Assembly: GCA_001899235.1 (NCBI GenBank)
Contig: MKVR01000050.1
Location: 99,849 to 163,848, forward strand
Direction of reading: 5' to 3'
Origin: Nitrosospira sp. 56-18
GTDB taxonomy: Bacteria; Pseudomonadota; Gammaproteobacteria; Burkholderiales; Nitrosomonadaceae
DNA length: 64,000 bases
Shown: positions 48,163 to 57,391 of the stretch, one piece after another
How positions within the stretch are numbered: the first letter of the stretch is position 1
Layout of the letters: the number at the start of each line of letters is the position of its first letter
Notes under the pieces: generated by a model
What the model saw: only the letters and a program-made list of their open reading frames with translations
What the model was told of the DNA's origin: nothing
Database searches by the model: none
Position numbers and translations under genes: made by a program

Positions 48163-48438
48163 ATGGAACAGCCGGTTCCACAAGAATCAGACGATTACGA
48201 TAGCACGCGTATCGTCGAGCGTCCCGATGGTTTTTATTGGCACGATGAAAAGGAAAGCGACAAGATTTTCGGTCCTTTTCCAACCTTGCTCGACGCTATT
48301 CAGGATATGGAATACAACGCCGAGTCGGACTATGAGCCGGGGGAAACCCTGGAGGAAGCTGAAGACGAGATTGGCATTTCCGACTGGATAGACCGCGAAA
48401 CCGGACATCCGGGCGAAGAATCGTTTCTTGAAAATTGA
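48163..48438 (+). CDS. Small acidic hypothetical protein
   Basis: A 91-residue acidic protein, MEQPVPQESDDYDSTRIVER at its start, with a compact aromatic core (DGFYWHDEKESDKIFGPFPT) and a Glu/Asp-rich end. GGGGG lies 7 nt before the ATG. The composition and strong start support a real gene, but I recognise no named domain. The preceding 294 bp hold the terminator at 47890 and no other gene that I trust. Confidence 0.7.
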   Translation: MEQPVPQESDDYDSTRIVERPDGFYWHDEKESDKIFGPFPTLLDAIQDMEYNAESDYEPGETLEEAEDEIGISDWIDRETGHPGEESFLEN

Positions 48439-48696
48439 TCTGCAAGCCACGAGATATTCGTAGGCAGATAAATCGGCAGCACCGGGTTTCCGATCCGCTC
48501 CGTTACAGTAAAACCTCTCGCTGAAGAACGGCCCGGATAGGATGCGTGAACTGTAGCCGTCCGCATTCTGTTTCTTTCACCTCCAGGGCTGAGCGGTCCT
48601 AGAACATTCATCTTCGCACAAGTTATAACCTGCATTCACAGGCATTATTGTCCCGCGCGCTTCGCTCCACTTTCCCTGACAAAACAGAAGGTCTGT

Positions 48697-50106
48697 ATGA
48701 CTTACCGTGAGGAATATGACACGATGGGCATGGTGCAAGTGCCCGCCGAAGCCTTGTGGGGCGCGCAGACCCAGCGTTCGCTGCAGAATTTCAGGATTTC
48801 GGGCGAACGCATGCCGCTGGCGTTAATTCATGCCCTTGCAATGCTCAAGCGCGCCGCCGCCAGCGTAAACCGCGACCTTGGCCTGCTGGATGGAGATAAG
48901 GCAACAGCCATTATCCGGGCAGCGGACGAGGTGATTTCCGGACAACATGACGCGGAATTTCCCCTCGTCGTCTGGCAGACGGGGTCGGGAACGCAAACCA
49001 ATATGAACATGAATGAAGTACTCGCGAATAGGGCGTCGGAACTGCTCGGACAGGACCGCGGAATCAGAATCCGAATTCACCCCAATGACGATGTAAACAA
49101 GGGGCAATCATCCAACGATATTTTTCCTTCCGCAATGCACGTGGCTGCGGCCCGCTCCATTACTGGTCAATTGAAGCCCGCCATGCTTGCGTTACGTCAG
49201 ACTCTGGCCGCGAAAATGGAAGAATTCGCAGATATTGTCAAGATTGGCCGAACCCATTTGCAGGATGCCACGCCGTTGACATTAGGACAGGAATTCTCTG
49301 GATATGTCTCGCAACTGGATCATGGTCTGAATTACATCGATGCAACACTTCCGCATCTATATGAATTGGCGGCAGGGGGAACGGCCGTGGGAACCGGCTT
49401 GAATACACATCCTGAATTCGCTGCAAGAGTGGCGTCAGCGCTATCGCGAGCGAGCAGCCTGCCATTTGTCGGCGCGCCTAATAAGTTTCAGGCCCTGGCA
49501 TCCCACGATGCGCTGGTTTATGCGCACGGCGCGCTGAAAACCGTCGCCGCATCCCTGATTAAAATCGCGAATGATATTCGCTGGCTCGCGTCGGGGCCGC
49601 GCTGCGGTATCGGGGAGCTGCAAATTCCGGAAAATGAGCCAGGCAGTTCCATCATGCCCGGCAAAGTCAACCCGACCCAGTGCGAAGCAGTCATCATGTC
49701 TTGCTGCCAGGTGATGGGCAATGATGTCGCCATTAACTTTGGCGGTGCGATGGGTAATCTCGAACTGAATGTAATGAAACCCCTCATCATCCACAACTTT
49801 CTGCAAAGCGTGCGCCTCCTTTCGGATGGCATGACAAGCTTCGACAAGCATTGCGCGACCGGAATTGCTGCCAACAGGGAACGTATCGATGAGTTGATGC
49901 GCAATTCGCTGATGCTGGCTACCGCGCTCACTCCTTATATTGGCTATGACAGCGCGGCAAAAATTGCAAAAAAAGCGCACCATGAAAAGCTAACCCTAAG
50001 GGAAGCCGGAATCGCATCCGGCCTTGTAACAGCCGAACAGTTCGACTCGTGGGTAAAACCGGAGAATATGATTGGCAGCCGTGCAAATCAAGGAAGTCCC
50101 GAATAA
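48697..50106 (+). CDS. fumC: Class II fumarate hydratase
   Basis: A 469-residue fumarase of the iron-free type. The superfamily signature [15 protein letters not shown] lies near residue 320, the catalytic-site segments [10 protein letters not shown] (near 98) and [17 protein letters not shown] (near 185) are intact. It interconverts fumarate and malate in the TCA cycle, here likely for biosynthesis. The 258 bp before it contain no gene. A MITE begins 36 bp after its stop. Confidence 0.96.
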   Translation: MTYREEYDTMGMVQVPAEALWGAQTQRSLQNFRISGERMPLALIHALAMLKRAAASVNRDLGLLDGDKATAIIRAADEVISGQHDAEFPLVVWQTGSGTQTNMNMNEVLANRASELLGQDRGIRIRIHPNDDVNKGQSSNDIFPSAMHVAAARSITGQLKPAMLALRQTLAAKMEEFADIVKIGRTHLQDATPLTLGQEFSGYVSQLDHGLNYIDATLPHLYELAAGGTAVGTGLNTHPEFAARVASALSRASSLPFVGAPNKFQALASHDALVYAHGALKTVAASLIKIANDIRWLASGPRCGIGELQIPENEPGSSIMPGKVNPTQCEAVIMSCCQVMGNDVAINFGGAMGNLELNVMKPLIIHNFLQSVRLLSDGMTSFDKHCATGIAANRERIDELMRNSLMLATALTPYIGYDSAAKIAKKAHHEKLTLREAGIASGLVTAEQFDSWVKPENMIGSRANQGSPE

Positions 50107-50539
50107 TCGCTATCATGCAATGATTTCCCGAGCCCTGATACCTAGGGAAGCGCTGAACAAATCCTCGCTGAGCGCGTTGCTGGTAACATGGGGCGCCAGC
50201 AGCCCGCTACGGGGTCGCATCTTCCTCTGGAAGAAACTGCTCCGCCCTGCGCGGTCGCACCATTCGCGTCGTCGCCTTTCGCGCATCCCATCCCGCAAAG
50301 CTACCGCCGCGCCACCGGAGACTTATTCAGCGCTTCCCTAGAATACGCTTTCCCTGCCTCACCCCCGCTTCTGAAGCAACTTCCCTGTCCCGAATCTGGT
50401 ATATTTCGGCTTCTTGCACACGTTTCATACTGACGTCTGAAACCTTGAGGAACCTCTGAAGGCGCCCCACCCCGGATCAAGCCTTCTCGCCGAAACCTGC
50501 GCAGGCACGTCACGCACGAAGCAAACTGGTTGCTTGCGA
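50107..50539. other. Intergenic stretch carrying MITE copy A
   Basis: A 433-bp stretch. MITE copy A covers 50143-50340. The remaining 199 bp before the patatin gene show no gene or clear regulatory site. Confidence 0.6.
50143..50340. mobile_element. MITE family 1, copy A (198 bp)
   Basis: The ends are inverted copies: TAGGGAAGCGCTGAACAAATC at left reads against the complement of GACTTATTCAGCGCTTCCCTA at right, with 2 mismatches in 21. TA at both borders fits a TA target duplication. The interior shares its left 30 nt and right 120 nt with copy B but lacks about 150 bp of it. It encodes no transposase. The other copies are at 52656-53007, 55384-55434 (partial) and 62749-62822. Confidence 0.85.
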
Positions 50540-51748
50540 ATGTATTCGAGTCCAAATCCACTGCAGCCTAAAGTCGGCCTCGTCCTGACGGGAGGAGGCG
50601 CCCGCGCCGCCTATCAGGTTGGCGTACTGCGCGCCATTGCCTCCATGCTGCCCAAGGTGAGAAAGAATCCCTTCCCCATTATCTGCGGCACGTCCGCAGG
50701 TGCCTTCAACGCGGTCAGCCTGGCGATTTCGGCCCGCAATTATCATAAGGGGCTGGAAGAACTGTCCGCAGTGTGGGAGAACGCACATGTCGGCCAGGCA
50801 TACCGATCCGATCCCGCCGGCGTATTCGGAAATGCTTTTCGATGGCTTTCTTCCCTGCTCTGGGGAGGATGGATCAAACAACGTAGCGCCATCTCCCTGC
50901 TCGATAATGCGCCGCTTGCTGAAATGCTGGAACGTCACCTGCCATTTCAAGGCATTCAGAGAAGCATCCAGACGGGAGCGCTATCCGCGCTGGGCATAAC
51001 TGCCTGGGGCTATACCTCAGGGCAGTCAGTCACGTTTTATCAGGGAGCAGACAACATCGTGCCGTGGAAGAGAGAACGGCGTATTGGCGTAGCAACCTGC
51101 ATTGGGGTCGAGCATCTCATGGCATCTTCCGCAATTCCTCTTCTTTTTCCCGCCGTGCGAATCAACCGCGAATATTTCGGCGATGGATCCATGCGCCAAC
51201 TCGCACCCATCAGCCCTGCACTGCACCTTGGAGCAGAACGGGTACTGGTGATTGGCGTACGCAAATCTGTCGAATCCCCGCCAGATCGGGTTAAGGTGGA
51301 CAGTTACCCCACGCTTGCCCAGATAGGGGGCCACATCATGGGGAGCATTTTTCTCGATAGCCTGGATGTGGACCTGGAACGCCTGCAACGCATCAATACC
51401 ACGCTTCGGATGATTCCTGAAGAAAGGCTGCAAACCAATGAGATGGGGCTACGTCCGGTGGAATGCATGGTGATCTCCCCCAGCCTGGAAATCAACACGC
51501 TTGCGGAACAGCATGCACTCGCGCTTCCCCGCACCTTGCGTCTTTTTTTTCGCGCCATTGGCGCCATGAGGCGCGACGGCTCATCGCTTCTGAGCTACAT
51601 TTTATTTGAAGAACCGTTCTGCCGGGCATTGATCGATCTGGGTTATCGCGACACTCTGCCCCGCAAGCGCCAGATCCTCCAATTCCTTGGCATGGAAACG
51701 GTCTGCGAGGACGACGACAATCCTTCCACTAAACTGGTGGCGGAATAG
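50540..51748 (+). CDS. Patatin-like phospholipase
   Basis: A 402-residue protein. The oxyanion loop GGGARAAYQVGVL is at the N-terminus, the nucleophile elbow GTSAG places Ser52, and the second catalytic residue is Asp215 (FGDGSMRQ), so the Ser-Asp dyad is intact. It probably hydrolyses acyl esters of phospholipids. The ATG at 50540 is preferred to a TTG two codons earlier. There is no signal peptide. The C-terminal 100 residues are family-typical and helical. Confidence 0.9.
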   Translation: MYSSPNPLQPKVGLVLTGGGARAAYQVGVLRAIASMLPKVRKNPFPIICGTSAGAFNAVSLAISARNYHKGLEELSAVWENAHVGQAYRSDPAGVFGNAFRWLSSLLWGGWIKQRSAISLLDNAPLAEMLERHLPFQGIQRSIQTGALSALGITAWGYTSGQSVTFYQGADNIVPWKRERRIGVATCIGVEHLMASSAIPLLFPAVRINREYFGDGSMRQLAPISPALHLGAERVLVIGVRKSVESPPDRVKVDSYPTLAQIGGHIMGSIFLDSLDVDLERLQRINTTLRMIPEERLQTNEMGLRPVECMVISPSLEINTLAEQHALALPRTLRLFFRAIGAMRRDGSSLLSYILFEEPFCRALIDLGYRDTLPRKRQILQFLGMETVCEDDDNPSTKLVAE

Positions 51749-51838
51749 GAACCGGGATCGGAGTAGCACGGGTTGTGGCCGCATCAATTACCAGGAACGA
51801 AATCACCCGGCACTAAGGGTTTTCAAGAGGGACACTGG

Positions 51839-51844
51839 TATAAT
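51839..51844 (+). promoter_or_regulatory. Extended -10 promoter of the TerC gene
   Basis: TGGTATAAT (51836-51844) is a perfect extended -10 element, 89 nt before the TerC start. No clear -35 is needed for this class. The leader shows no yybP-ykoY manganese riboswitch. Confidence 0.5.
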
Positions 51845-51932
51845 CTCCATAGCAATCCAGCGAGCCGCCCGCAAACACTCCCTTTCCAGGGCTCCAAAGA
51901 CATTACCAAGCCACGCCACCTAAAGTTCAGTT

Positions 51933-52658
51933 ATGGATATAGCCAGTCCGCAATTCTGGGTAGCGGTACTGCAAATCATCGCCATCGATATTGTGCTGGG
52001 GGGAGACAATGCGGTGGTCATTGCGCTTGCCTGTCGCAAACTTCCCGAAAAGCAACGCAACATAGGTATTTTCTGGGGTGTGTTCGGCGCCATTGCCTTG
52101 CGCATGGTGCTAATCTTTTTCGCCCTTTCCCTGCTTGGCATTCCATTCCTGAAGATAATCGCCGCAGTGCTGCTGCTCTGGATCGGAATCAAACTGCTTC
52201 AGCCAGAACCGGAAACTTCAGGGCACGCTGTCACCGCCAGCACTACGCTGCCGGGTGCAATCAAGACGATTATCATTGCCGATGCCGTAATGAGCCTCGA
52301 CAACGTCGTCGCCATCGCAGGCGCTGCGCGCGACAGCCTCATTCTGGTCCTCTTTGGCCTCCTGGTGAGCGTCCCCGTCATCGTGTGGGGAAGCAAATTG
52401 GTGATAAGAATCATGGACCGTTTTCCAGCAACCATTATTATCGGTGCTGGCTTGCTCGGCTGGATCTCGGGCGACATGAGCGTCAAGGATGCTGTTATCA
52501 GCGAATGGGTCAGCACCCATGCCGCTTTTCTCCACTGGCTCGCTCCAGCTTGCGGCGCGCTCCTGGTGGTCGCTGCCGGAAAATGGCTGGGGGGAAGAGC
52601 GGAGGCAAAAACCACGCATATTTCGGATCTGGCGGATGACGGAAACAAGCAACCTTAG
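51933..52658 (+). CDS. TerC-family integral membrane protein (YjbE type)
   Basis: A 241-residue protein with seven predicted membrane segments and the paired acidic motifs of the family: DIVLGGDNAVVIALA near residue 19 and DAVMSLDNVVAIAGA near 116. TerC/YjbE proteins are linked to manganese export and metal loading of exported enzymes. The stop codon TAG at 52656-52658 coincides with the first bases of MITE copy B, so the end of the gene, and perhaps its last codons, was set by the insertion. Confidence 0.92.
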   Translation: MDIASPQFWVAVLQIIAIDIVLGGDNAVVIALACRKLPEKQRNIGIFWGVFGAIALRMVLIFFALSLLGIPFLKIIAAVLLLWIGIKLLQPEPETSGHAVTASTTLPGAIKTIIIADAVMSLDNVVAIAGAARDSLILVLFGLLVSVPVIVWGSKLVIRIMDRFPATIIIGAGLLGWISGDMSVKDAVISEWVSTHAAFLHWLAPACGALLVVAAGKWLGGRAEAKTTHISDLADDGNKQP

Positions 52659-53007
52659 GGAAGCGCTGAATAAATCCTCGCTGAGCGCGTTGCTGGTAAA
52701 ATCGGGATGATCATAAGGCGCGCGACGAAGATTGCAGCTGGGACTACGATGCCAGGGAGCGCAACGCCATGGTTCCCCGGAGCGTGGCCCGAGGGGCCCC
52801 GCAGAGCGGGGATCGGGCAGCGGAAGGGATGCTTCGACCGCACCACAGTTTTGTTGGGGCGCAGGCATCCCGCTGCGGGGCCGCATCTTCCTTTCGGAAG
52901 GCACTGCTCCGCCCTGCGCGGCCGCACCATTCGCGTCGTCGCCTTTCGCGCATCCCATCCCGCAAAACCACCGCCGCGCCAGCAGAGATTTATTCAGCGC
53001 TTCCCTA
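52656..53007. mobile_element. MITE family 1, copy B (352 bp)
   Basis: The longest copy in the window. Its 21-bp ends, beginning TAGGGAAGCGCTGAATAAAT, are perfect inverted repeats. TA flanks both sides; the left TA plus the first G form the terC stop codon. The interior holds a GC-rich segment with GGGGCCCCGCAGAGCGGGG-type local pairing, and about 150 bp not present in copy A. No transposase is encoded. It occupies most of the 398-bp gap between terC and the UspA gene. Confidence 0.88.
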
Positions 53008-53056
53008 GCTCGTCTCTGGGAACAAATGCCACTGTTCCGGTTATGGAGAAAGAACG

Positions 53057-53482
53057 ATGTTGAAATTTTTGGTGCCGGTGGATGGTTCGGATAATTCCGA
53101 CAAGGCCACCGAAAAGTTCATCAAGCTGCTGGATTGGTACACGGAGTTGCCTCAGATACACCTGTTGAACGTGCAGCCCCCGCGGCGGGGCAATGTGCCC
53201 CTTTTCATCGACAAGGAAAGCATCGACTGGTATCACCGGGAAGAAGGCACGAAGGCCTTGAAAGCTGCACGCGCATTGCTGGATCATAACGGCATTGCCT
53301 ATCAATATCACATTGCGGTAGGAAACCCTGCCGAAACAATCGCGCGATATGCGAGGGAGACAGATTGCGATCAGATAGTGATCGGACCGCGGGGACTGGG
53401 AATAGTGAAAGGTATATTGCTGGGTTCGGTCGCTGCCCAGGTCATGTACCTCTCGACCATACCTGTGCTTCTGATCAAGTAG
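53057..53482 (+). CDS. Universal stress protein, UspA family
   Basis: A 141-residue single-domain Usp. The N-terminal strand FLVPVDGSDNSDKATEK and the C-terminal nucleotide motif GPRGLGIVKGILLGSVAAQV (G-x2-G-x9-G-S) suggest the ATP-binding subgroup. Such proteins bind ATP and aid stress survival; the partner is unknown. It starts 49 bp after MITE copy B, with GAAAGAACG as a weak ribosome-binding site. Confidence 0.9.
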   Translation: MLKFLVPVDGSDNSDKATEKFIKLLDWYTELPQIHLLNVQPPRRGNVPLFIDKESIDWYHREEGTKALKAARALLDHNGIAYQYHIAVGNPAETIARYARETDCDQIVIGPRGLGIVKGILLGSVAAQVMYLSTIPVLLIK

Positions 53483-53532
53483 CGTCGCATGGTTTCGAAT
53501 GTAATGGTTCATCCAAAAGGAGTCCGGTTAGC

Positions 53533-54021
53533 ATGAGGCAGGACCAAAAAGGCTTGACGTTGATCAATTCAATGATGGTGATTGCGATGATTGGCATTCT
53601 GACCACAATCGCCATTCCTCCGGCGTATCAGATGTATGAGGATGCACAGGCCCGGGAACAGGTGGTCGAAGCGATGAATCTGCTGGACGGCGTGAAAGCC
53701 CCCATATCCGAGTTCCATGCAAGCAACGGAAGATGGCCGACCAACGCGGAATTTGACGCTCTCATACCTCACGGGAACGGAAAATATGTTGCCAGCCTGA
53801 CACCTCTCATTCTTCCTTCAGGGTTTCAGGTAACTGCGAAATTCAGGAACAATGGCGTCAGCCCCGGCTTGGTGGAGGGGGGAATGGGCAGAACCCTGGT
53901 ATTGGCGACAGCGACGGGCCAAAAATGGATCTGCAATGACAGCAACGATCCTGAAAATGGGTTGCCGGAAATCGTGAAAGGAACCGTACCGCCAGAGTAC
54001 CGTCCAGCCGCTTGCAGATAG
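53533..54021 (+). CDS. Type IV pilin-like protein lacking Glu5
   Basis: A 162-residue pilin. A short basic leader MRQDQKG is followed by the N-terminal helix LTLINSMMVIAMIGILTTIA, so prepilin peptidase should cleave after Gly7. Position 5 of the mature protein is Asn, where nearly all type IVa pilins have the Glu needed for methylation and assembly. The globular part contains a C-terminal pair of cysteines (about 138 and 161) that would close a D-loop. AAAGGAG precedes the ATG. It stands alone, away from any pil operon visible here. It may be a minor pilin or pseudopilin. Confidence 0.8.
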   Translation: MRQDQKGLTLINSMMVIAMIGILTTIAIPPAYQMYEDAQAREQVVEAMNLLDGVKAPISEFHASNGRWPTNAEFDALIPHGNGKYVASLTPLILPSGFQVTAKFRNNGVSPGLVEGGMGRTLVLATATGQKWICNDSNDPENGLPEIVKGTVPPEYRPAACR

Positions 54022-54324
54022 CAGGCAAGGCAAAGCTCAGGAGGAAGTGTGGCGCATCCAGTTGCTGCATGAATGGGGAAATCGCGCTGCCTCAAAAATT
54101 CCGGAGAATGCATTGGCCGCACCGCGGCGATTGACCAGCATTCTCCAAAGCTTATAATCCTCCTTGAGAGCCCTTTCCTTCCCCCTCACCCCCTGGTACG
54201 CCAGCTTGGGAACGCCGAGCATAACATGCGCCAGTACCATGGGAAGGAAACATAATGGCCCTGTAATGGATACCCTGTCATGGCGACCTGGGTGCTATCC
54301 GCTTTCCCGGAGCATGAAAAGAAT
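54022..54324. other. Intergenic stretch with a sigma-70 promoter
   Basis: A 303-bp stretch between the pilin gene and the next hypothetical gene. Apart from the promoter at 54131-54158 nothing is recognised. Confidence 0.5.
54131..54158 (+). promoter_or_regulatory. Sigma-70 promoter
   Basis: TTGACC (54131-54136) and TATAAT (54153-54158) at 16-bp spacing, one of the best sigma-70 matches in the window. The transcript would start near 54166 and reach the hypothetical gene at 54325 with a leader of about 160 nt. Confidence 0.6.
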
Positions 54325-54780
54325 ATGAACGAATATACCGACCAGATATCCGGATATTTCAATCAGGTGCCCATGTGGCCTTTGGTCCTGCTTGCAGCAG
54401 CACTTGTTTTTTCCGGCATTTATGAACTGTTCCAGCGCAGACTGTATGCCCAGGCTGTCCGCGACTATCGTGCCCGCATGCTGTCCACCCTGTCCGGCCT
54501 GTACCCCGAACCTGCCAATTGGCCCAAGAGCATCGACACCTACCTTCGCGCCAGGCTGCCGGTCATGGAGGAAATCGTCCTGGACTTCAAGCCATACGTT
54601 CCTCAGAAGGACCTGCCTGCATACAACAGGGACTGGGACGAATACATTCATTTTTGCCGTGCGGAAGTGACGGATGATCAATGCGCCGCCGCAGAGATGG
54701 ACCCGGGCAGTGTATCCAATCCCAAGAAAAAATTTCACCATCTTGTATCCAATCTTTTGAGCTACGCAAGGAATGGCTGA
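54325..54780 (+). CDS. Hypothetical membrane-anchored protein
   Basis: A 151-residue protein with one membrane segment (about 18-36, PLVLLAAALVFSGIYELF) and a soluble C-terminal part with conserved-looking aromatic and proline residues (YPEPANWPKSIDTYLRARLP). The frame is open to an ATG at 54280; the ATG at 54325 is preferred because GGAG precedes it and the N-terminus is then compact. No family recognised. It is convergent with the next gene. Confidence 0.6.
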   Translation: MNEYTDQISGYFNQVPMWPLVLLAAALVFSGIYELFQRRLYAQAVRDYRARMLSTLSGLYPEPANWPKSIDTYLRARLPVMEEIVLDFKPYVPQKDLPAYNRDWDEYIHFCRAEVTDDQCAAAEMDPGSVSNPKKKFHHLVSNLLSYARNG

Positions 54781-54849
54781 GCACGGCCATGCCGCCATAT
54801 CCAGGGGTCCAGGCGCCAGGGTCCGGGGCGGAACGGCAAGGCCAATCCA

Positions 54850-55311
54850 TTATGGCCCATGCCTTGCAAGCTGTCTGTACACACTCGCCAGACACATTCC
54901 AAATGCAATATGAGTGAAGAAGGTGATCCAGTCGCGCGCAATCGAGAACCACGGGAAAATCAATGTAAATCCGTACATGTTTATCACGTAGACAGCCATG
55001 CCGAAAACGGCCCCGATAAACAGGGAAAACAACCTGTGGAGGCGAAAAGCAAGATAAGCCAGGATGATGCCGTAACCAATGGAAATGAAGAAGTGAATGA
55101 GGGTTGCGACTATCATTGCCATCCAATCGAATGAAGCCGGCGGAGGCAGTACTTCCGGCCCCATGAGAATCGCGGCGGCCAGGCGCGCATCCCGATATAG
55201 TATTTCCGGCAAGGGCTCCTGGAACAGCCACCATAATGCCACCTGCACCACGGTGGCGATGATTCCTGAAATGATTCCAGCGCCAACTGCCGCACGCAGA
55301 CTGAATGACAT
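54850..55311 (-). CDS. Hypothetical four-span membrane protein
   Basis: On the minus strand, a 153-residue protein from MSFSLRAAVGAGIISGI at 55311, with four membrane segments (about 7-27, 58-78, 83-107, 118-140). The frame continues upstream to 55386, close to MITE copy C, but no good ribosome-binding site marks any start, so the true start is unsure. It resembles small integral membrane proteins often annotated without function (YagU-like), but I do not assign a family. Confidence 0.6.
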   Translation of the reverse strand: MSFSLRAAVGAGIISGIIATVVQVALWWLFQEPLPEILYRDARLAAAILMGPEVLPPPASFDWMAMIVATLIHFFISIGYGIILAYLAFRLHRLFSLFIGAVFGMAVYVINMYGFTLIFPWFSIARDWITFFTHIAFGMCLASVYRQLARHGP

Positions 55312-55383
55312 GAGATTGCAGAATAACACTTGTTTCTCACCCACGTTGTGCACTGTTATGCCGAGACGCGAAGCGGACGTTTG

Positions 55384-55434
55384 CATCCCGCAAGCCGCCG
55401 TCGCGCCAGCGAAGATTTGCTCAGCGCTTCCTTA
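55384..55434. mobile_element. MITE family 1, copy C (right end only)
   Basis: About 51 bp matching the right end of copies A and B: CATCCCGCAA through GCGCTTCC, with the last bases changed from CCCTA to CCTTA. The left part is missing. It ends exactly where the 241-bp element begins, so one probably inserted into the other's edge. Confidence 0.7.
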
Positions 55435-55675
55435 AACCTAAATCCGGCAGTTGACCGCTCATTTCCAGTTTAGAAAACCATGATCCACAAAGCCTTTTGG
55501 CGGCACTCGACATCCACCTGTATGGTCGGTTCGCCACAGGGACGGATTGCGCGATTTTTGCGGCACATGCTGCGTTGCAACTCCCTGGAATGGAATGGTC
55601 ATTCCGCGTCATTGCACCTTGCCCTGCACGCCAAAAACCGCACACTTCACCCTGTCCAACTGCCGGATTTAGGTT
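55435..55675. mobile_element. MITE family 2 (241 bp) with perfect 19-bp ends
   Basis: AACCTAAATCCGGCAGTTG (55435-55453) is exactly complementary to 55657-55675. The interior has no transposase. A degenerate left part lies at 24143-24250 and a lone end at 61897-61919. No clear target duplication flanks it. The parent transposon is not in the window. Confidence 0.8.
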
Positions 55676-55812
55676 AAAAGGTATTGCAAAAAACCGTTTC
55701 GTTTTACAATGATAGTCAAACATCTGCCGTGCTGGCAGAATATGGCGGAACACCGGGACTCCAGGCAGGTTGATCTATTTCTATATGGAGTGCGCATGCA
55801 GACCACCCACCC

Positions 55813-56373
55813 ATGCAAAGTATCGACTTGACCCACCATTTTCTGATCGCCATGCCCGCCATGGCTGACCCGTTCTTTGCGCGAACACTTACTTACATTT
55901 GTGATCACAACGAACAGGGTGCACTGGGACTGGTAGTAAACAGGCCCATCGATCTGACGCTGAAAGACCTGTTCGAGCAGCTCGACATTTCATCGGAAGG
56001 ACATCCGCTGGAAAGCCTGCCGGTGATGTTTGGAGGGCCGGTGCAACTGGATCGCGGTTTTGTATTGCATCAGCCGATAGGCGAATGGCAATCGACTATG
56101 GTGGTGAATCATCAGGTCGGGCTGACCACATCACTCGATATTCTGCGCGCCGTAGCAAACGGGGACAGCCCAAAACAGCTGCTGGTCGCGCTGGGCTATT
56201 CCGGGTGGGCGCCAGGCCAGATAGAGCATGAGCTATCCCAGAATGCCTGGCTCACAGTCCCTGCCTCGCCCAGCGTGATGTTCGACCTGCCATGCGAGGA
56301 ACGTCTGGCGGCGGCAACCCGTCTGCTCGGAATAGATTTTTCCAGCCTGTCCAACGACGCAGGCCATTGCTGA
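55813..56373 (+). CDS. yqgE: YqgE/AlgH-family protein
   Basis: A 186-residue conserved protein with the family N-terminus [20 protein letters not shown], the [10 protein letters not shown] segment and [14 protein letters not shown]. Its biochemical role is unresolved. In beta- and gammaproteobacteria it is typically encoded just before ruvX, as here, and then pyrR/pyrB. It is the first gene of the 55.8-59.6 kb unit. Confidence 0.93.
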   Translation: MQSIDLTHHFLIAMPAMADPFFARTLTYICDHNEQGALGLVVNRPIDLTLKDLFEQLDISSEGHPLESLPVMFGGPVQLDRGFVLHQPIGEWQSTMVVNHQVGLTTSLDILRAVANGDSPKQLLVALGYSGWAPGQIEHELSQNAWLTVPASPSVMFDLPCEERLAAATRLLGIDFSSLSNDAGHC

Positions 56374-56475
56374 CAGCTATCCCCGCGGAGGGACGCGAGG
56401 CCTGCGCGCATGAACAAATGAGAGGATACTCTGGCGCGCGATGATGAACATGCTGGAATTGACCATGGCGGAACC

Positions 56476-56889
56476 GTGCTTGCCTTCGATTTCGGGCGCA
56501 AACGCATCGGTGTCGCGGTGGGCAGCCATGAGCTGGGACTGGCGCATCCTCTTGCCACAGTTGATGCCGAGAAAACGGCGAATCGCTTCAGCGGTATCGA
56601 AGAACTGATCAAAGAATGGCGGCCGGTACTATTGGTTGTCGGCTTGCCGGTTCATGCCGACGGAGTTGAGCATGAACTTACCCGGCTGAGCCGCCGGTTC
56701 GCGCAGCAGCTGGGAGGGCGCTTCGGTATTCCTGTCGTGCTCGTGGATGAGCGTTACACCTCCATTTCTGCCAGCTCGGCATTGCGGGAAGCTGGTGTAA
56801 AAGGAAAAAAACAAAAACCCATGCTGGATCAAGTAGCAGCCCAGGTGATATTGCAAGCTTATTTCGATGGAGATGATGGAACTGCCTGA
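56476..56889 (+). CDS. ruvX: Putative pre-16S rRNA nuclease / Holliday junction resolvase RuvX
   Basis: A 137-residue YqgF-type RNase H-fold nuclease. The acidic motif AFDFGRKRIGVAVG opens the domain; VVGLPVHADG and VLVDERYTSISA follow, and the final catalytic Asp is in PMLDQVAAQVIL. It matures the 16S rRNA 5' end. The GTG start at 56476 follows GGCGGA closely. The frame is open about 18 codons further back without an ATG, so a CTG or longer form cannot be excluded. It overlaps pyrR by 23 bp. Confidence 0.9.
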   Translation: MLAFDFGRKRIGVAVGSHELGLAHPLATVDAEKTANRFSGIEELIKEWRPVLLVVGLPVHADGVEHELTRLSRRFAQQLGGRFGIPVVLVDERYTSISASSALREAGVKGKKQKPMLDQVAAQVILQAYFDGDDGTA

Positions 56890-57391
56890 CGCAGAGCAGC
56901 TACTTGCCAATCTGGCAGATCAGTTGCGCCCCGATATCAACGAGGCCACGGCATTGGTGGGTATTTATACGGGGGGGGTATGGCTAGCGGAGCGGTTGCA
57001 TGAAAGCCTGAACATTTTGCTTCCTGTCGGATCCCTGGATGTATCCTTCTATCGTGACGACTTTAGCCAGATCGGTTTACATCCTCAGGTAAAGCCTTCC
57101 GATATCCAGTTCGGGGTGGAGGGCAGCCACATCATCCTGGTGGATGATGTGCTTTTCACCGGCCGCACTATCCGGGCCGCCATCAACGAATTGTTCGACT
57201 ACGGGCGCCCGGCGAGCATTCGCCTTGCCACGCTGGTGGATCGCGGAGGCAGGGAGCTTCCTGTCGCCGCGCAATATATCGCGGCCACGCTTGCCTTGCC
57301 GCCGGACAAAATGCTGGCCTTGAATAAAAGTACCGAAGGAAAATTGAGCCTGAGCCTGTATGACAGGGCTCCTCGGGACAATGACGCATAA
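56867..57391 (+). CDS. pyrR: PyrR bifunctional regulator / uracil phosphoribosyltransferase
   Basis: A 174-residue phosphoribosyltransferase-fold protein. The PRPP loop is [15 protein letters not shown] near residue 93, and the family segments [11 protein letters not shown] and VSFYRDDF are present. In Gram-positives PyrR binds pyr mRNA and controls attenuation; in proteobacteria its regulatory role is less clear. It overlaps ruvX upstream and pyrB downstream, so it is translated with both. I see no room for an attenuator between pyrR and pyrB. Confidence 0.92.
   Translation: MEMMELPDAEQLLANLADQLRPDINEATALVGIYTGGVWLAERLHESLNILLPVGSLDVSFYRDDFSQIGLHPQVKPSDIQFGVEGSHIILVDDVLFTGRTIRAAINELFDYGRPASIRLATLVDRGGRELPVAAQYIAATLALPPDKMLALNKSTEGKLSLSLYDRAPRDNDA

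Larger units (their letters stand above)
55312..55812. other. Intergenic stretch with two abutting elements
   Basis: A 501-bp stretch. MITE copy C (55384-55434) and the 241-bp element (55435-55675) lie side by side. 55676-55812 is the upstream region of yqgE and shows no clear promoter. Confidence 0.6.

Noticed and set aside
51749..51932. Possible yybP-ykoY manganese riboswitch before the TerC/YjbE gene
   Set aside because: The conserved loop sequences of that riboswitch are not visible in this 184-bp leader.
57360..57391. PyrR-controlled attenuator between pyrR and pyrB
   Set aside because: The two genes overlap, so there is no leader in which an attenuator could form.
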